DNA of 21,030 bases. Source: Entrophospora sp. SA101. Lineage: Eukaryota; Glomeromycota; Glomeromycetes; Entrophosporales; Entrophosporaceae. The translations under genes and the position numbers were made by a program. This document shows positions 10,345 to 18,928 of the stretch, piece by piece. The DNA lies in assembly GCA_958430865.1 (NCBI GenBank), contig CAUDNR010001022.1, positions 1 through 21,030 on the forward strand. Reading direction: 5' to 3'. Positions within the stretch are counted from its first letter, which is position 1. Each line of letters starts with the position of its first letter. The notes below the pieces were generated by a model. That model did no database searches and was not told where the DNA came from. It saw only the letters and a program-made list of their open reading frames with translations.

Positions 10345-10857
10345 TTTTTTAAAAAAGAAAAAGTTAATTGATTGACATACACAAGAAAAATTTTATTTAC
10401 GCACGTGTATGGTTGTACAAAGAAGCCCCTATTGTTATTGTTGTTGACGCGATTGAATTTTTTTTTAGAAAACAATTTATCTTTTACAAGATGAGAAAGC
10501 GTGAATGTCGTTGTTAGGTATGGCTTGCTCTAAAGGAGACAAGGTGTTGTTTATTAATGACCAGAGAGGTACACTATTCTTTGTTGCATTGTATTGATTT
10601 TTTTTTTATTGTTTTTATAAATATTGATATACATGTATTGATTCTTTACTTAATAAAATTTCTTGTTGAAATCAAACTGTGGGAGCAGAACTTGTATTTA
10701 CGAGATTCTTTATCATGATAAACGATTTGTATCGTTTTTGCTTTTCGTAATCAACATTGATATTAATATTAAAATAATAATAAAATGTCAAAGGCGATAT
10801 ATACAAGGAAGGGAAACATTTTGATATGCGACATTTTCATAATTGTAAATTTTACAG
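10345..10857. other. Non-coding DNA
   Basis: Upstream of the possible minus-strand gene. A short plus-strand frame at 10522 (MACSKGDKVLFINDQRG) is protein-like for about 17 codons and is followed by GGTACAC, but no partner exon is found. It may be a further fragment of the relic at 10858. Confidence 0.35.
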
Positions 10858-11188
10858 ATGTCAAGGCACACATGCTACCTTAACACTTTGCAGTCATTCT
10901 CTCCTCTTCCTCGTGTACAAAGGCTAACCTGACCTGCGACGCCCGATAATACAATGATGCAATTAAATTTTCAGGGGGGGGATGCATGGCCCTGGAATTT
11001 ATTGAGATTGCATTCATTGTCAAGGACACTTATGCAAATCCTACCTCTAATGATGGCTCTGTGACCAAGTCACAAACTCTGGAGGAATATTAAGAGAATC
11101 TGCAGCTCGTTTCAAGCACAGGAGGTTGCAATTCAGAATGGGGTTGGTGGCCCTGAAATGTGTTTGGGCTCTGATGTTAGTAAAATAA
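10858..11188 (+). pseudogene. Frameshifted coding relic, first block
   Basis: GC is clearly higher here than in the flanks. After the acceptor-like TTTTACAG, one frame reads from ATG 10858 (MSRHTCYLNTLQSFSPLPRV...), crosses TGA 10930-10932 and goes on to the G8 run at 10974-10981. Adding one G there would join it in frame to 10986-11090 (MALEFIEIAFIVKDTYANPT, then SNDGSVTKSQTLEEY). One base missing near 11090 would then join it to a third piece (RESAARFKHRRLQFRMGL) that stops at TAA 11186-11188. So three frames are linked by two one-base indels and one nonsense codon. The protein family is not recognised. A sequencing error in the G run is possible, but it would not explain the other two defects. 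Confidence 0.5.
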
Positions 11189-11287
11189 AATGTTTCGGAT
11201 TTTGTTTGGTATGTTTTGTATAAATTAATCATTCCCAAATTTTCTGTTTCTTTAATTTTTATCTGATCAACTGAATTTGTTATTTAA

Positions 11288-11587
11288 ATGTGGGTAGGAT
11301 TGTTGGTGAGCAGACATGCCACAAACAAAACAGCAATCCAGGACTCAAAACTTGGAATTCAGGAAAAAACTAAAACAGCAACTTCCCAAGTTGCTGAATT
11401 TTCAAACCAGTTGCAGACACCAGCTTTATTCTAGAGAGGTATAATACACAAATGCTGATCTTCATCAGTGATCAATGCTCATGTGGTGACAGTCAAGCCT
11501 GATTTGAGAGGAAGATTAGAAAAGTTTTGTCCAAAGCCTTCCAACATGTGTGAAACCTCACTATGGAAAAAAAATCCACAGTTATAG
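11288..11587 (+). pseudogene. Coding relic, second block, with in-frame TAG and TGA
   Basis: One frame runs 100 codons from ATG 11288 to TAG 11585-11587, interrupted by TAG 11432-11434 and TGA 11456-11458. The pieces read MWVGLLVSRHATNKTAIQDS, then TSQVAEFSNQLQTPALF, then NAHVVTVKPDLRGRLEKFCP and KPSNMCETSLWKKNPQL. It has the same reading frame (modulo 3) as the end of the first block, and is GC-rich relative to the flanks. It may be a further exon of the same lost gene, although I cannot find a phase-consistent intron between them. CAG to TAG and CGA to TGA would each need one C-to-T change. The product is not recognised. Confidence 0.45.
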
Positions 11588-12398
11588 GCGTGTTAAGAGC
11601 ACCGCATTGCATGTTTGTGATAGGAAATTTTAATTAAATCTGACACCTGTGTTCAACATCAGATTTATTATTCATAAGGAACCATACAATGGGAAGGGAA
11701 AATATTTTTTTTGATCCTCCCTATTTATTATTCTTGTGAACACCAGAGGTCTGGGTAGACACACATTATTAAAAGTTTCATTTATGCATGGCCTTGGTGT
11801 TATTATTACCTGGGTGATGCAATTGTTTGTTATGTCAATGATAACATCAAATGTATTAAAGAATAATCATGACCATCATGAAGATTTGATGGATGGAGGC
11901 ATTCACATAAAAGGAAATGATTAAATAGCTAAGTCATGTTTGTTTTATTAAAGATGTATAATTAATTATATTTAAAAAATTATTATTTTATTTCATCTTT
12001 GTAATGGCAATAATTTCAATAATTCTGAAATTGTTGTTTTTTAGTCTAATGATTGAATCAATCACACAAGTGATAGTCAGTTTAGATGGCTTTTTTAAAA
12101 AAGGTTTAGTTGAATTAATATTATTAAATGGTTTTTTTATTTATAATAATTATTTTTTTGATACATCAAACTCAGTCCAAAATCTACCATATTTATATAT
12201 TTTAAAAATTTTTTTTAGTACATTTCAATTAGATTTTATTAGATCAAATGATACATTCAGCAAAAATCTCAGAAGATTACATTGTGCATTAATTCTAAGA
12301 TAAAAAAATCTGTTTTAACGTTTTAGTATTATCAATAATTATCTTTTATTTATTTGTTTATCTGTTTTAGCTGATCAATAAGATAATTTATCTTATCC
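11588..12398. other. Low-confidence ORFs in AT-rich DNA
   Basis: A plus-strand frame 11736-11924 starts with GTG; its first ATG is at 11784 and it ends NNHDHHEDLMDGGIHIKGND. A plus-strand frame 12004-12303 with an ATG start (99 aa) is Ile/Leu/Phe-rich. On the minus strand the same DNA (about 12318-12150) is open except for one TGA. I cannot choose between these or name any of them, and treat the stretch as unassigned. Confidence 0.3.
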
Positions 12399-12555
12399 AT
12401 TTTTATATAGGAGTAGTACTATATATCACTTAAGATAACAAATGGTGATATTATAAAACTGTTAATTATATAATCACATTATAATTGACTAAATTTTGAT
12501 CCCTGAAATTCTTGGTAATACCAATGTTCACTTTGTCTGGTTTTGTTGCAGTATG
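12399..12555 (+). repeat. Dispersed repeat, copy A
   Basis: 157 bp that reappears in the same orientation at 13981-14118. Shared landmarks in order: TTTTATATAGG, CTATATATCACTTAA, ATTATAAAACT, ACTAAATTTTGAT, GAAATTCTTGGTAATAC, AATGTTCACTTTGTCTGGTT and GTATG. Copy A is longer mainly through two short insertions. It lies 325 bp upstream of the 12880 gene. Confidence 0.85.
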
Positions 12556-12588
12556 CCCCATATAATGGTGTTTTAATGTTCATAACGA

Positions 12589-12720
12589 TATACAGTAAAC
12601 AAAAATATCTCACTAACTAGTGATTCGAATTTTATGGATTAGACACCTCATTGAGAGAATTCGAATGGCAGTTGTTTTTATCCAAAATGGCCAGATATTG
12701 ACTGAGTTATGGTAATTTCA
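12589..12720 (+). mobile_element. Possible truncated mariner-type end
   Basis: Begins TATACAGTAAAC followed by AAAAATATCTCACTAACTAG, the pattern of a Tc1/mariner terminal repeat next to TA. GATTCGAATTTTATGG and GAATTCGAATGG follow within 65 bp. No opposite end or transposase is visible, so at most this is a decayed end. A related motif, GTTTACTGTGTA, occurs at 20532-20543 in the opposite sense. Confidence 0.3.
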
Positions 12721-12776
12721 GTTAATTTGATATGTTTTTTCTCATGACATGTATTACTTTATTAATAGCAATAAAA

Positions 12777-12804
12777 AATTATTATTATTATTATTATTAT
12801 TATT
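12777..12804. repeat. (ATT)n microsatellite
   Basis: About nine uninterrupted ATT units. Confidence 0.9.
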
Positions 12805-12879
12805 GCTTTATAATTTTTTCCGTAAAAATTCCATATACCTTATAATAATCATTCCATAGCAATAAGAATTATAATTCAT

Positions 12880-13409
12880 ATGGAATTTCCGAATGCAAAT
12901 TCATTGAAAGGTGTTCTTGATAATTTTTTAAAAGAAGATTTATTGGATGAAGAAGTTCAGGATTCAAAAATATTAGGAATTCAGTTTGCTGGTAAGGTCT
13001 ATTGTATTTATGTGTTTGTAGAGTTAATATATTATTATGTGATTAATATTTTGGTCATTACATAAAGGTCTGAATGACCAGATAATAGGGATAGAACTTC
13101 TTGAAGATGGACTGTATTTTGGACTAGAGGGACCGACTTTCAATTTTCCAGCTCAACTTACAAATATTAAATGTCTTCGCAGTGCACTAGAAGCTTTATA
13201 TTTTTTAAAAGTAAGATACTAATATTCTGTTGTTGTTCGTGATTAATATTTATTTATCCTTTTTATTTTTTCTACATTAGCAAAACATTGTTAAAAGAGC
13301 AAAGTTAATATCTGATTCAAAAAATGTGGATCATCCATACAATAAAATATTTCACTGCAATTCAAATACTTTAAGAGAAGCAAGGCATTTCAAGATTAAG
13401 TTTACCTGA
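12880..13409 (+). CDS. Three-exon gene, 127 aa, family not recognised
   Basis: Exons 12880-12991, 13068-13210 and 13281-13409; introns of 76 and 70 nt with GTAAGG...AAAG and GTAAGA...TTAG, phases 1 and 0. The total is 384 nt with ATG start and TGA stop, so the gene is intact. The protein begins MEFPNANSLKGVLDNFLKED and is acidic at the N-terminus (LLDEEVQDSK). It continues as a compact alternating pattern (IIGIELLEDGLYFGLEG, then FNFPAQLTNIKCLRSALEAL), probably beta strands followed by a helix, and ends in a basic tail (REARHFKIKFT). There is no signal peptide or membrane segment. The frame after the stop is still Lys-rich for some codons (KTDFTPKAKG), so the full-length family member may once have been longer. 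Copy A of a dispersed repeat lies upstream and a MITE starts 64 bp downstream. A lineage-specific family is my inference; no function is offered. Confidence 0.7.
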
Positions 13410-13473
13410 AAAACAGATTTTACTCCAAAAGCAAAAGGGAACAATACTACTCTAGTTAAGAACATGAAAATTA

Positions 13474-13626
13474 GTAGTGATGTTAAGCCGGCTAATAATC
13501 TGCATACTTAATTTCTAAATTTGGTAAAAGATTTCTGTGTTACTTTCTTGTTATAGAAATAAAATTACCAATTTAAGTAGTAAACGGCTTAGCCGGCTAA
13601 GATTTTTAAATGGCCAACATCACTAC
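13474..13626. mobile_element. MITE with 11-bp TIRs and 6-bp target duplication
   Basis: The left terminus GTAGTGATGTT (13474-13484) and right terminus AACATCACTAC (13616-13626) are perfect inverted repeats bounding 153 bp. AAATTA lies immediately outside both ends (13468-13473 and 13627-13632), as expected for a 6-bp target-site duplication. Inside each end is a copy of a GCCGGC palindrome: TTAAGCCGGCTAA on the left and the perfect 14-bp palindrome CTTAGCCGGCTAAG on the right. There is no coding capacity. The superfamily cannot be fixed from this alone. It lies just 3' of the 12880 gene. Confidence 0.88.
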
Positions 13627-13676
13627 AAATTAATACCTTTGAAATTTAAAATTGACCTGAAGAACTTGGATTTTTA

Positions 13677-13973
13677 TTAACAAAATAATAAAACGAAATA
13701 AAATCTTAATTTTTTAATAAATGTTCCGATAAAGGATTTATTTGAAATTTTCTGATGATAATGATTGTTTAACAGTTGTTGTATGCAAATAGACTGATTT
13801 TGGGTCTCCCATATTACTAATAATATTAATTTAAAAATTTGTGAAAGTGTTCGAGTATCATTTATTTTGAAAATGTAAGGAGCAATTTTTTCACCTTGTT
13901 CTCTCTTCAAAATACTTCTAATGGTGCTATAATTCTTTGGTTCCATAGTAGACCTGATGTAAATGAGTTTCAT
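13677..13973 (-). CDS. Single-exon ORF, 98 aa, not recognised
   Basis: ATG at 13973, TAA at 13679-13677, 98 codons without interruption in AT-rich DNA. It reads MKLIYIRSTMEPKNYSTIRS, then ILKREQGEKIAPYIFKIND. The first half is mixed and polar; the second half is richer in Ile/Leu/Lys/Phe and more like translated AT-rich DNA, so the real exon may end earlier and splice onward. Its start lies 8 bp from dispersed-repeat copy B, which separates it from the plus-strand ORF at 14126. Expression is untested; an unannotated small gene or chance are both possible. Confidence 0.35.
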   Translation of the reverse strand: MKLIYIRSTMEPKNYSTIRSILKREQGEKIAPYIFKINDTRTLSQIFKLILLVIWETQNQSICIQQLLNNHYHQKISNKSFIGTFIKKLRFYFVLLFC

Positions 13974-13980
13974 ATTAATT

Positions 13981-14118
13981 ATTTTTTATATAGGGATAGT
14001 TCTATATATCACTTAACAAATGGGACATTATAAAACTAATTGTGATGATAACTAAATTTTGATTCTTGAAATTCTTGGTAATACTAATGTTCACTTTGTC
14101 TGGTTTTGTTGGAGTATG
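13981..14118 (+). repeat. Dispersed repeat, copy B
   Basis: 138-bp counterpart of 12399-12555, same orientation. It fills almost the whole gap between two ORFs that point away from each other (13973 minus and 14126 plus). It may be an old mobile-element fragment, or shared upstream DNA of related genes. Confidence 0.85.
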
Positions 14119-14125
14119 TGACTAT

Positions 14126-14354
14126 GAATGAATTTTTAAAATCACTACTTACAGACAATGTTTATATAAGAATAGAGAATCACCTAGAAGAACAAGTAAA
14201 GTTTACAGGAACAAATTTTAGTGAAGCATACATTAAGTTTACACACTTTATCAATATTACATATATACAGTACACTTTAGTCCCTATAACTTTCTGCACC
14301 ATAGCGAGAAAAAATTTACAATCAAAAATGCAATATCCTTTACAAATTTTATAA
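14126..14354 (+). CDS. Small ORF, 75 aa, possibly truncated gene
   Basis: ATG 14126 to TAA 14352-14354. It reads MNEFLKSLLTDNVYIRIENH, then EEQVKFTGTNFSEAYIKFTH, in a well-mixed composition for such AT-rich DNA. It starts eight bases after repeat copy B. No domain is recognised. The end (IARKNLQSKMQYPLQIL) is less convincing and may be past a lost splice site or a frameshift. The first ~50 residues are the part I trust most. Confidence 0.4.
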
Positions 14355-14952
14355 AAAAGTAATGTATAATAATGAAACCAATTTTTATTAACAGCTTGCT
14401 TTATTGATTAAACATTTTTAAATAAATTTAAAAAGTTACAAAAGTTACACACCCCCGCATTCCACTGAATTTTCAAAAAATCATAAAATGATGAATGAAA
14501 TATAAATTCAGCCTTTTTCAAAGTGAAAACCTTTTTGAGCGAGTAGCTTAAGCTTAAGGATAGAATAGCATAGAAATATATATACAAATTTGTGAAAGAA
14601 AATAAAACAAAAAAGTCACACCACTTATGTTAATTAATAAATTATTTTTTTTTTTAATTAAGGAATATAAATTACAAAAATAATTAACAAAAATTAATAA
14701 AATAAAATTAATTAAATGAAACAAAAATTTATATAATATGTATGTATATATGTATGTATGTATATTTAAAACATACCAGATGTTTGAAATTTTAAAAAAA
14801 GTTTTTTATGAAAAATAATTCAATAAATTAATATCCTTCTATATACTCTTTTCTTCTTTAACTTCACTTTCTCCACTCCTTCCTTCTTTTCTATCACAAC
14901 TAATTCAAACATCCATCCACCTGTCAATCTAATCTATCCTCCAAATAATATT
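14355..14952. other. Intergenic DNA; 3' flank of the PPS1 gene
   Basis: No gene seen. There is a GTAT/GTATGT simple repeat at about 14740-14764. A pyrimidine-rich tract lies on the plus strand at about 14838-14945, so the 3' UTR of the minus-strand PPS1 mRNA would be purine-rich. Confidence 0.5.
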
Positions 14953-17302
14953 TTAGGACCCAACATAACACATGTTTAATGCATTGATTTCTTTAGCTAA
15001 CCAAGGCCAACTAATTCCCATTCTACCTGTAAGTTTTTGTTCATATTGTAGTAATTCATACATAAATTTAAGATTTGGTTGAATTATAACATTTAGACGT
15101 CTTGCGCGAACAAATAAATATGACGATACAAGTGATCTACCAAGATGTCTCATAATATACGCTATTGTAATCGTAGCTGATCTAGAAACTCCTACTCGAC
15201 AATGAATAATCACACTTCCATTCAATCTGCGTGCATTTTCTAAAAATAGAAAAATATGTGAATGTTATTATTGTTATTATTATGATTATTGATAATTAAT
15301 TTGCTTTGTTTTCAAAAATAAAAAACCTTTTCCAACTTACCGATGAAATTTACGCATAAATCTAAATGGTTCCATAAACTATCAATACCATCATCATATA
15401 AATTACCCAAATATAATATATCAAATTCCTTCCCATCCAATCTGGCGTCTTCTCCAACTGACAATACATGTGTTATTCCAAGTGCCTTGAGCATACCAGC
15501 ATTACATGCATGGCTTAAATTTCCTAAATACAAAAATGGTAAGATCCTACTTGGAAAACTTCCCTCAAATTGTGACGAATAAAACCACGAAAATTTATTT
15601 GAAATCTCTATGTTGTCCCTTTCATCTTGACTAACTTTTTTCCTTTCTAATACACGTTTCTCAATATTTAACAGTGTTGTCACATCACTTGGGTACACAA
15701 AGAAACTGCGAGTTTTTTGTAGCCGTAAGTATGCTTGTGGAAGTCGTAAAGTCTCATTGTACATGAGATATGTTAGCGCAAGGAGTGATGTCTCTGTGTA
15801 TCCATCTGCACAATGAATTAGTATCTTACGATTGTCATTATTTGCTTTTTCTGAGATGAACTCACAAAGATCTAATAGTTTTGTGATTAGCGAATCATAT
15901 GAAGTTGTTGAATTACATCCTACAGCTGACGACATACAATCAACATGAATTATATCTTTGATGGATATTGGCCTAGACTTTGGTATTGTGGAAAGTCCTT
16001 CGGTTAGGTGTTGAAGCGTTTCTTTATCTGGGATTTCTCCAAGATCATGTGCCTCAATACAAATACAAAAATGGTGTGGATTATCATCGATCAATGAGAT
16101 CGCTGAATCTGCAGGGTCTAACTCGGTTGAAATTGGTACATCTTGTGTATTACCTAACTATAAATTAAAATGATTTATTTAGCATGTTTAATTTATTTAA
16201 TATATAAGTCCTTATATTTATATTATTTTTTTATATTTACCCAAACATTTGGTGATATTTCTGATGCTGCTGTAAGAATTCTCATTTCCTCCCTTTCCTG
16301 TTCTGGAAAATTAATTTTATTACGCCAAATACCTTTATTATCTATTGCTACAACATTTAGAAAATCTTTTTCAAAAACAGAAAATGGATCTATAAAATAA
16401 ATAAATAAATATTATTATATGATATATTTAATAATATGCATTATTATATCATTTTTTTTTTTTTTTAAAAAATTTATACCGAGAATAACAAAAGTTTCAT
16501 AATTGATTCCAATTGGTCGTTGCTCTCTTAAAATTTGTTGTGCCCAAGCAACTTGTTTTGCAACTTTTAAAACATTTTCATTAAGTCCATCCTCTCCATA
16601 CACAATAATGTCTGAAATTGTGGCATACTTTGCAACCTGTATCTTAAAATTCCTTAGATTTATCCCTTCTCCATCAGCCACTTTTAAAAATCCTCTTATA
16701 TAATTTGATTCTTCTTCGTCATTTTTGCTTTTATTATTATTACTATTATCATTACCATTATTTAGACCATTTCTGCGATTCCCATTACTATTACTATTCT
16801 CATCATTATGGTTATCATCATCATCGTCGTCATCGTCATCATCGTCGTCATCATCATCATCATTAGATGATGGTGATGATGATGGTGGAGTGGAAGGATT
16901 TAAGATGTCACTTGGAAATACCGAGCCAATTAATTGTGATCTTTCACTACCTTCATCAGCCTGAATCAATGTTATTCCGCGATGTTCTGGAACCGGACAA
17001 TTATTTACGCAAAAAAAATTATTTTGTTGAACGTTTGAACCATCCACGCCATGTAGCCATGGAAATAACATATTGTTCGGTAAGGATTGAGTATAATATG
17101 TTTCATGAATACGATAATAATGTGAAGCTGTTAAACCTCTAATAAGTGGATTTTCACTTATTATTGGAAAAACTTCAAAGACTGAAGGTGAATGTGAACG
17201 CGGTGTTGCAGGTGAAGAAACTGTTGTTGTTGAAAGTGGAGAGGAAGGTGGTTGTGGTGTAAATGGTGAGGCTGGATTTATTTGTTTTTCGATCGCTGTC
17301 AT
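14953..17302 (-). CDS. PPS1: PPS1-type dual-specificity protein phosphatase, 4 exons
   Basis: This removes phosphate from Tyr and Ser/Thr. The yeast relative Pps1 is linked to S-phase and cell-cycle control. Exons 17302-16480, 16389-16241, 16157-15341 and 15239-14953; all junctions are GT-AG with matching phases, total 2076 nt (691 aa, TAA stop). The order of parts is: a Pro/Ser/Thr-rich N-terminus; a low-complexity block with 17 Asp in a row (148-164), then Asn/Ser-rich; a conserved block IRGFLKVADGEGINLRNF; the family motif ASEISPNVWLGNTQD spanning the exon 2/3 junction; a first phosphatase-like loop, HCADGYTETS (C440), which lacks the usual Arg; SRILPFLYLGNLSHA; and the active loop HCRVGVSRSA (C610, R616), then FVRARRLNVIIQP and a C-terminal WPWLAKEI. 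The start is the first ATG (MTAIEKQ); the frame upstream to 17338 opens with TTG. The fusion of both modules is typical of fungal PPS1 proteins (established for the family). Only the second module is expected to be catalytic. Confidence 0.95.
16805..16866. repeat. (ATC/GTC)n trinucleotide run coding poly-Asp in PPS1
   Basis: The plus strand shows ATC and GTC triplets in a row; the minus strand reads GAT/GAC and gives 17 Asp codons, then Asn/Asp/Ser. The mix of GAT and GAC shows it is not a freshly expanded pure repeat. Plus-strand ORFs here (poly-Ser and Met/Val-rich) are shadows. Confidence 0.85.
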
Positions 17303-18590
17303 TTTATCTATTCTAGAATTTTTTAAAATTCTAAACAATTTTATAATATTTATTGTCTTACGGAAGGAATTAGATTTTCAAGAAAAATTTTTTTACTAAT
17401 ATCAAAATATTTATATAAATCGAAACGGTTTTCTTTTTAGTAATGGTAAAGTAAAAAAAAATTTTTTAAAGAGAAAAAATTTTTCCCTATGAAATAAATA
17501 TATAAATATTATACTGTTACACAGAATAGATATGAACAATAATATGAACACTTCTATTAATTACGTATTATATATGGGGTAAAAGCAGGAAAAGTAAACG
17601 TAACGCCACACACTACAATTTTTTACAATGCTTCTAATTCTTTTAATTATTCAATTCCCTCTTCCATATAAGATATTAATCCAAACATAAAATTAGGCAA
17701 GTAAGTGCTGGATTGTTTGAGGAATCCTCAAATTTTACTGATAGGAACATGAAATGTCATTGTCGAGTTTCCCTAATTTTTTAATACACTCTTATAATAG
17801 GATATCTGCCTTTTGAATATCATCACCTTTGAATTAAAAGCATCTTTTTAGCCAACAAGATCATCTTTAGTTTGTAGTTGTCAATTATTTTCTTGGATTC
17901 TTGTTCTACAGGAAGCAAGCTCTTTATTTTTCCTTCTTTTTATCCTGTAGTTATTGTGGCCCTCATCTTTTCCATAGATATGTATACAAAGATGAAGCGA
18001 GGAACAGATTGAAATTATACAAGTTAAACAACAATTGCACAAAAACATACATAGCAATAAATAAATATTTTGTATATAGCTTAGATTCACCAAAATGTAA
18101 ATGACCAAAAAAAAGATCATCAAATTGACTATATAGTAATGATCTGCGCTATGTATGATTGGACCATTTAATATTCACCTATTTAGACTTTATTTAGTGC
18201 CTGTACATGAAGATCATTACATAACTTGGTAATAAAGCGTTGGGTTCTGTTATTAAATCATTCCTTTAAATAGAAAAAAACATTCTCGGATAACTTTCTA
18301 AAGAGAACCTTACCCTTCTTTAAAGAATGTTAGAATAATGCGAAAGATTTTGTTTACAGGACTCATTGGAGATAAGGAACCTTCAAAACGTGTAAATTTT
18401 TCATTCTTTGATTTTAATAATCATGTAGTGTTGTCTACATAATAATAACAAATAAAATATTTTTAAGAATAAACATGATCTTGAATAGTAAAGAAGCTCT
18501 CCTTGACAAAGTAGAAGTAAAAAATTAGTCCTTAGTGTAAATATTTTTATTTTTATTTTCTTTTATTTTGTTTATAGATTAATTGGAAGG
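17303..18590. other. 5' flank of PPS1 and long non-coding stretch
   Basis: No gene I can support. A perfect small palindrome TTTGAGGAATCCTCAAA occurs at 17716-17732. Open frames at 17881-18123 (minus) and 17901-18104 (plus) overlap each other. The plus one has an acceptor-like TTTTTATCCTGTAG near its middle and a readable tail (KDEARNRLKLYKLNN), but no donor exon. 18211-18360 has short inverted pairs only. Confidence 0.4.
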
Positions 18591-18610
18591 CGAGATGTTC
18601 CAAGAGGGTG

Positions 18611-18684
18611 TTACTATGGGCGATATATAATAAAAACAGGGAATATATAGTAACTATAGGATTTACTATAGGCGAAATAATAAA
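18611..18684. repeat. Imperfect direct repeat pair
   Basis: TTACTATGGGCGATATATAA (18611-18630, continuing TAAA) and TTACTATAGGCGAAATAATA (18663-18682, continuing AA), units of 24 and 22 bp about 52 bp apart. No function suggested. Confidence 0.6.
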
Positions 18685-18781
18685 TTAGTCGTTGCTAGAA
18701 TATACATGGCAAAATTAAATTGAATTTATATTTGAACACGATCTCACAATAGATAAATTAATATTAATGTTAATTTTATTA

Positions 18782-18880
18782 TTATATGACAAGTTCTTTT
18801 GTTTTGATTTCGTATCCCAATTGAATCAAACACTCAATAAATTCCTCACACCTGGGTGTTCTTGTACCATCACCGTGTTT
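18782..18880 (-). other. Possible orphan terminal exon or gene fragment
   Basis: After the good acceptor TTTTTCATTTCAAG (minus strand), a frame reads KHGDGTRTPRCEEFIECLIQ, then LGYEIKTKELVI, and ends with TAA at 18784-18782. The local DNA is less AT-rich than its flanks. The frame stays open back to about 18928, so the exon edge is uncertain. No upstream exon was found on the minus strand up to 19320. The plus-strand ORF 18767-19042 covers the same DNA but is Phe/Leu-rich and less convincing. Not recognised. Confidence 0.3.
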
Positions 18881-18928
18881 CTTGAAATGAAAAATTTTCA
18901 CTTTTCTTTTTTGGTTGTTGTCGATTTT

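Noticed and set aside
1193..11458. TGA read as an amino acid (alternative genetic code or mitochondrial origin)
   Set aside because: IDE and PPS1 use TGG for their conserved Trp and contain no in-frame TGA, and the 12880 gene ends naturally at TGA; nuclear introns also exclude a mitochondrial copy.
11736..11924. Fragment of a cation-diffusion transporter (His-rich NNHDHHEDL after a hydrophobic stretch)
   Set aside because: Resemblance is only a hydrophobic segment plus a few His; the expected conserved Asp/His pattern of the family is absent.
12150..12318. Minus-strand frame with a single TGA as a further relic
   Set aside because: Very AT-rich, overlaps an equally long plus-strand frame, and the composition does not favour either; not counted in the C-to-T pattern.
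16725..16964. Poly-Ser ORF on the plus strand
   Set aside because: Antisense shadow of the Asp/Asn/Ser-rich part of PPS1.
17881..18123. Overlapping plus and minus ORFs of 67-80 aa
   Set aside because: No start context, partner exon or family; the minus one is Cys/Ile/Leu-rich as expected from AT-rich noise.
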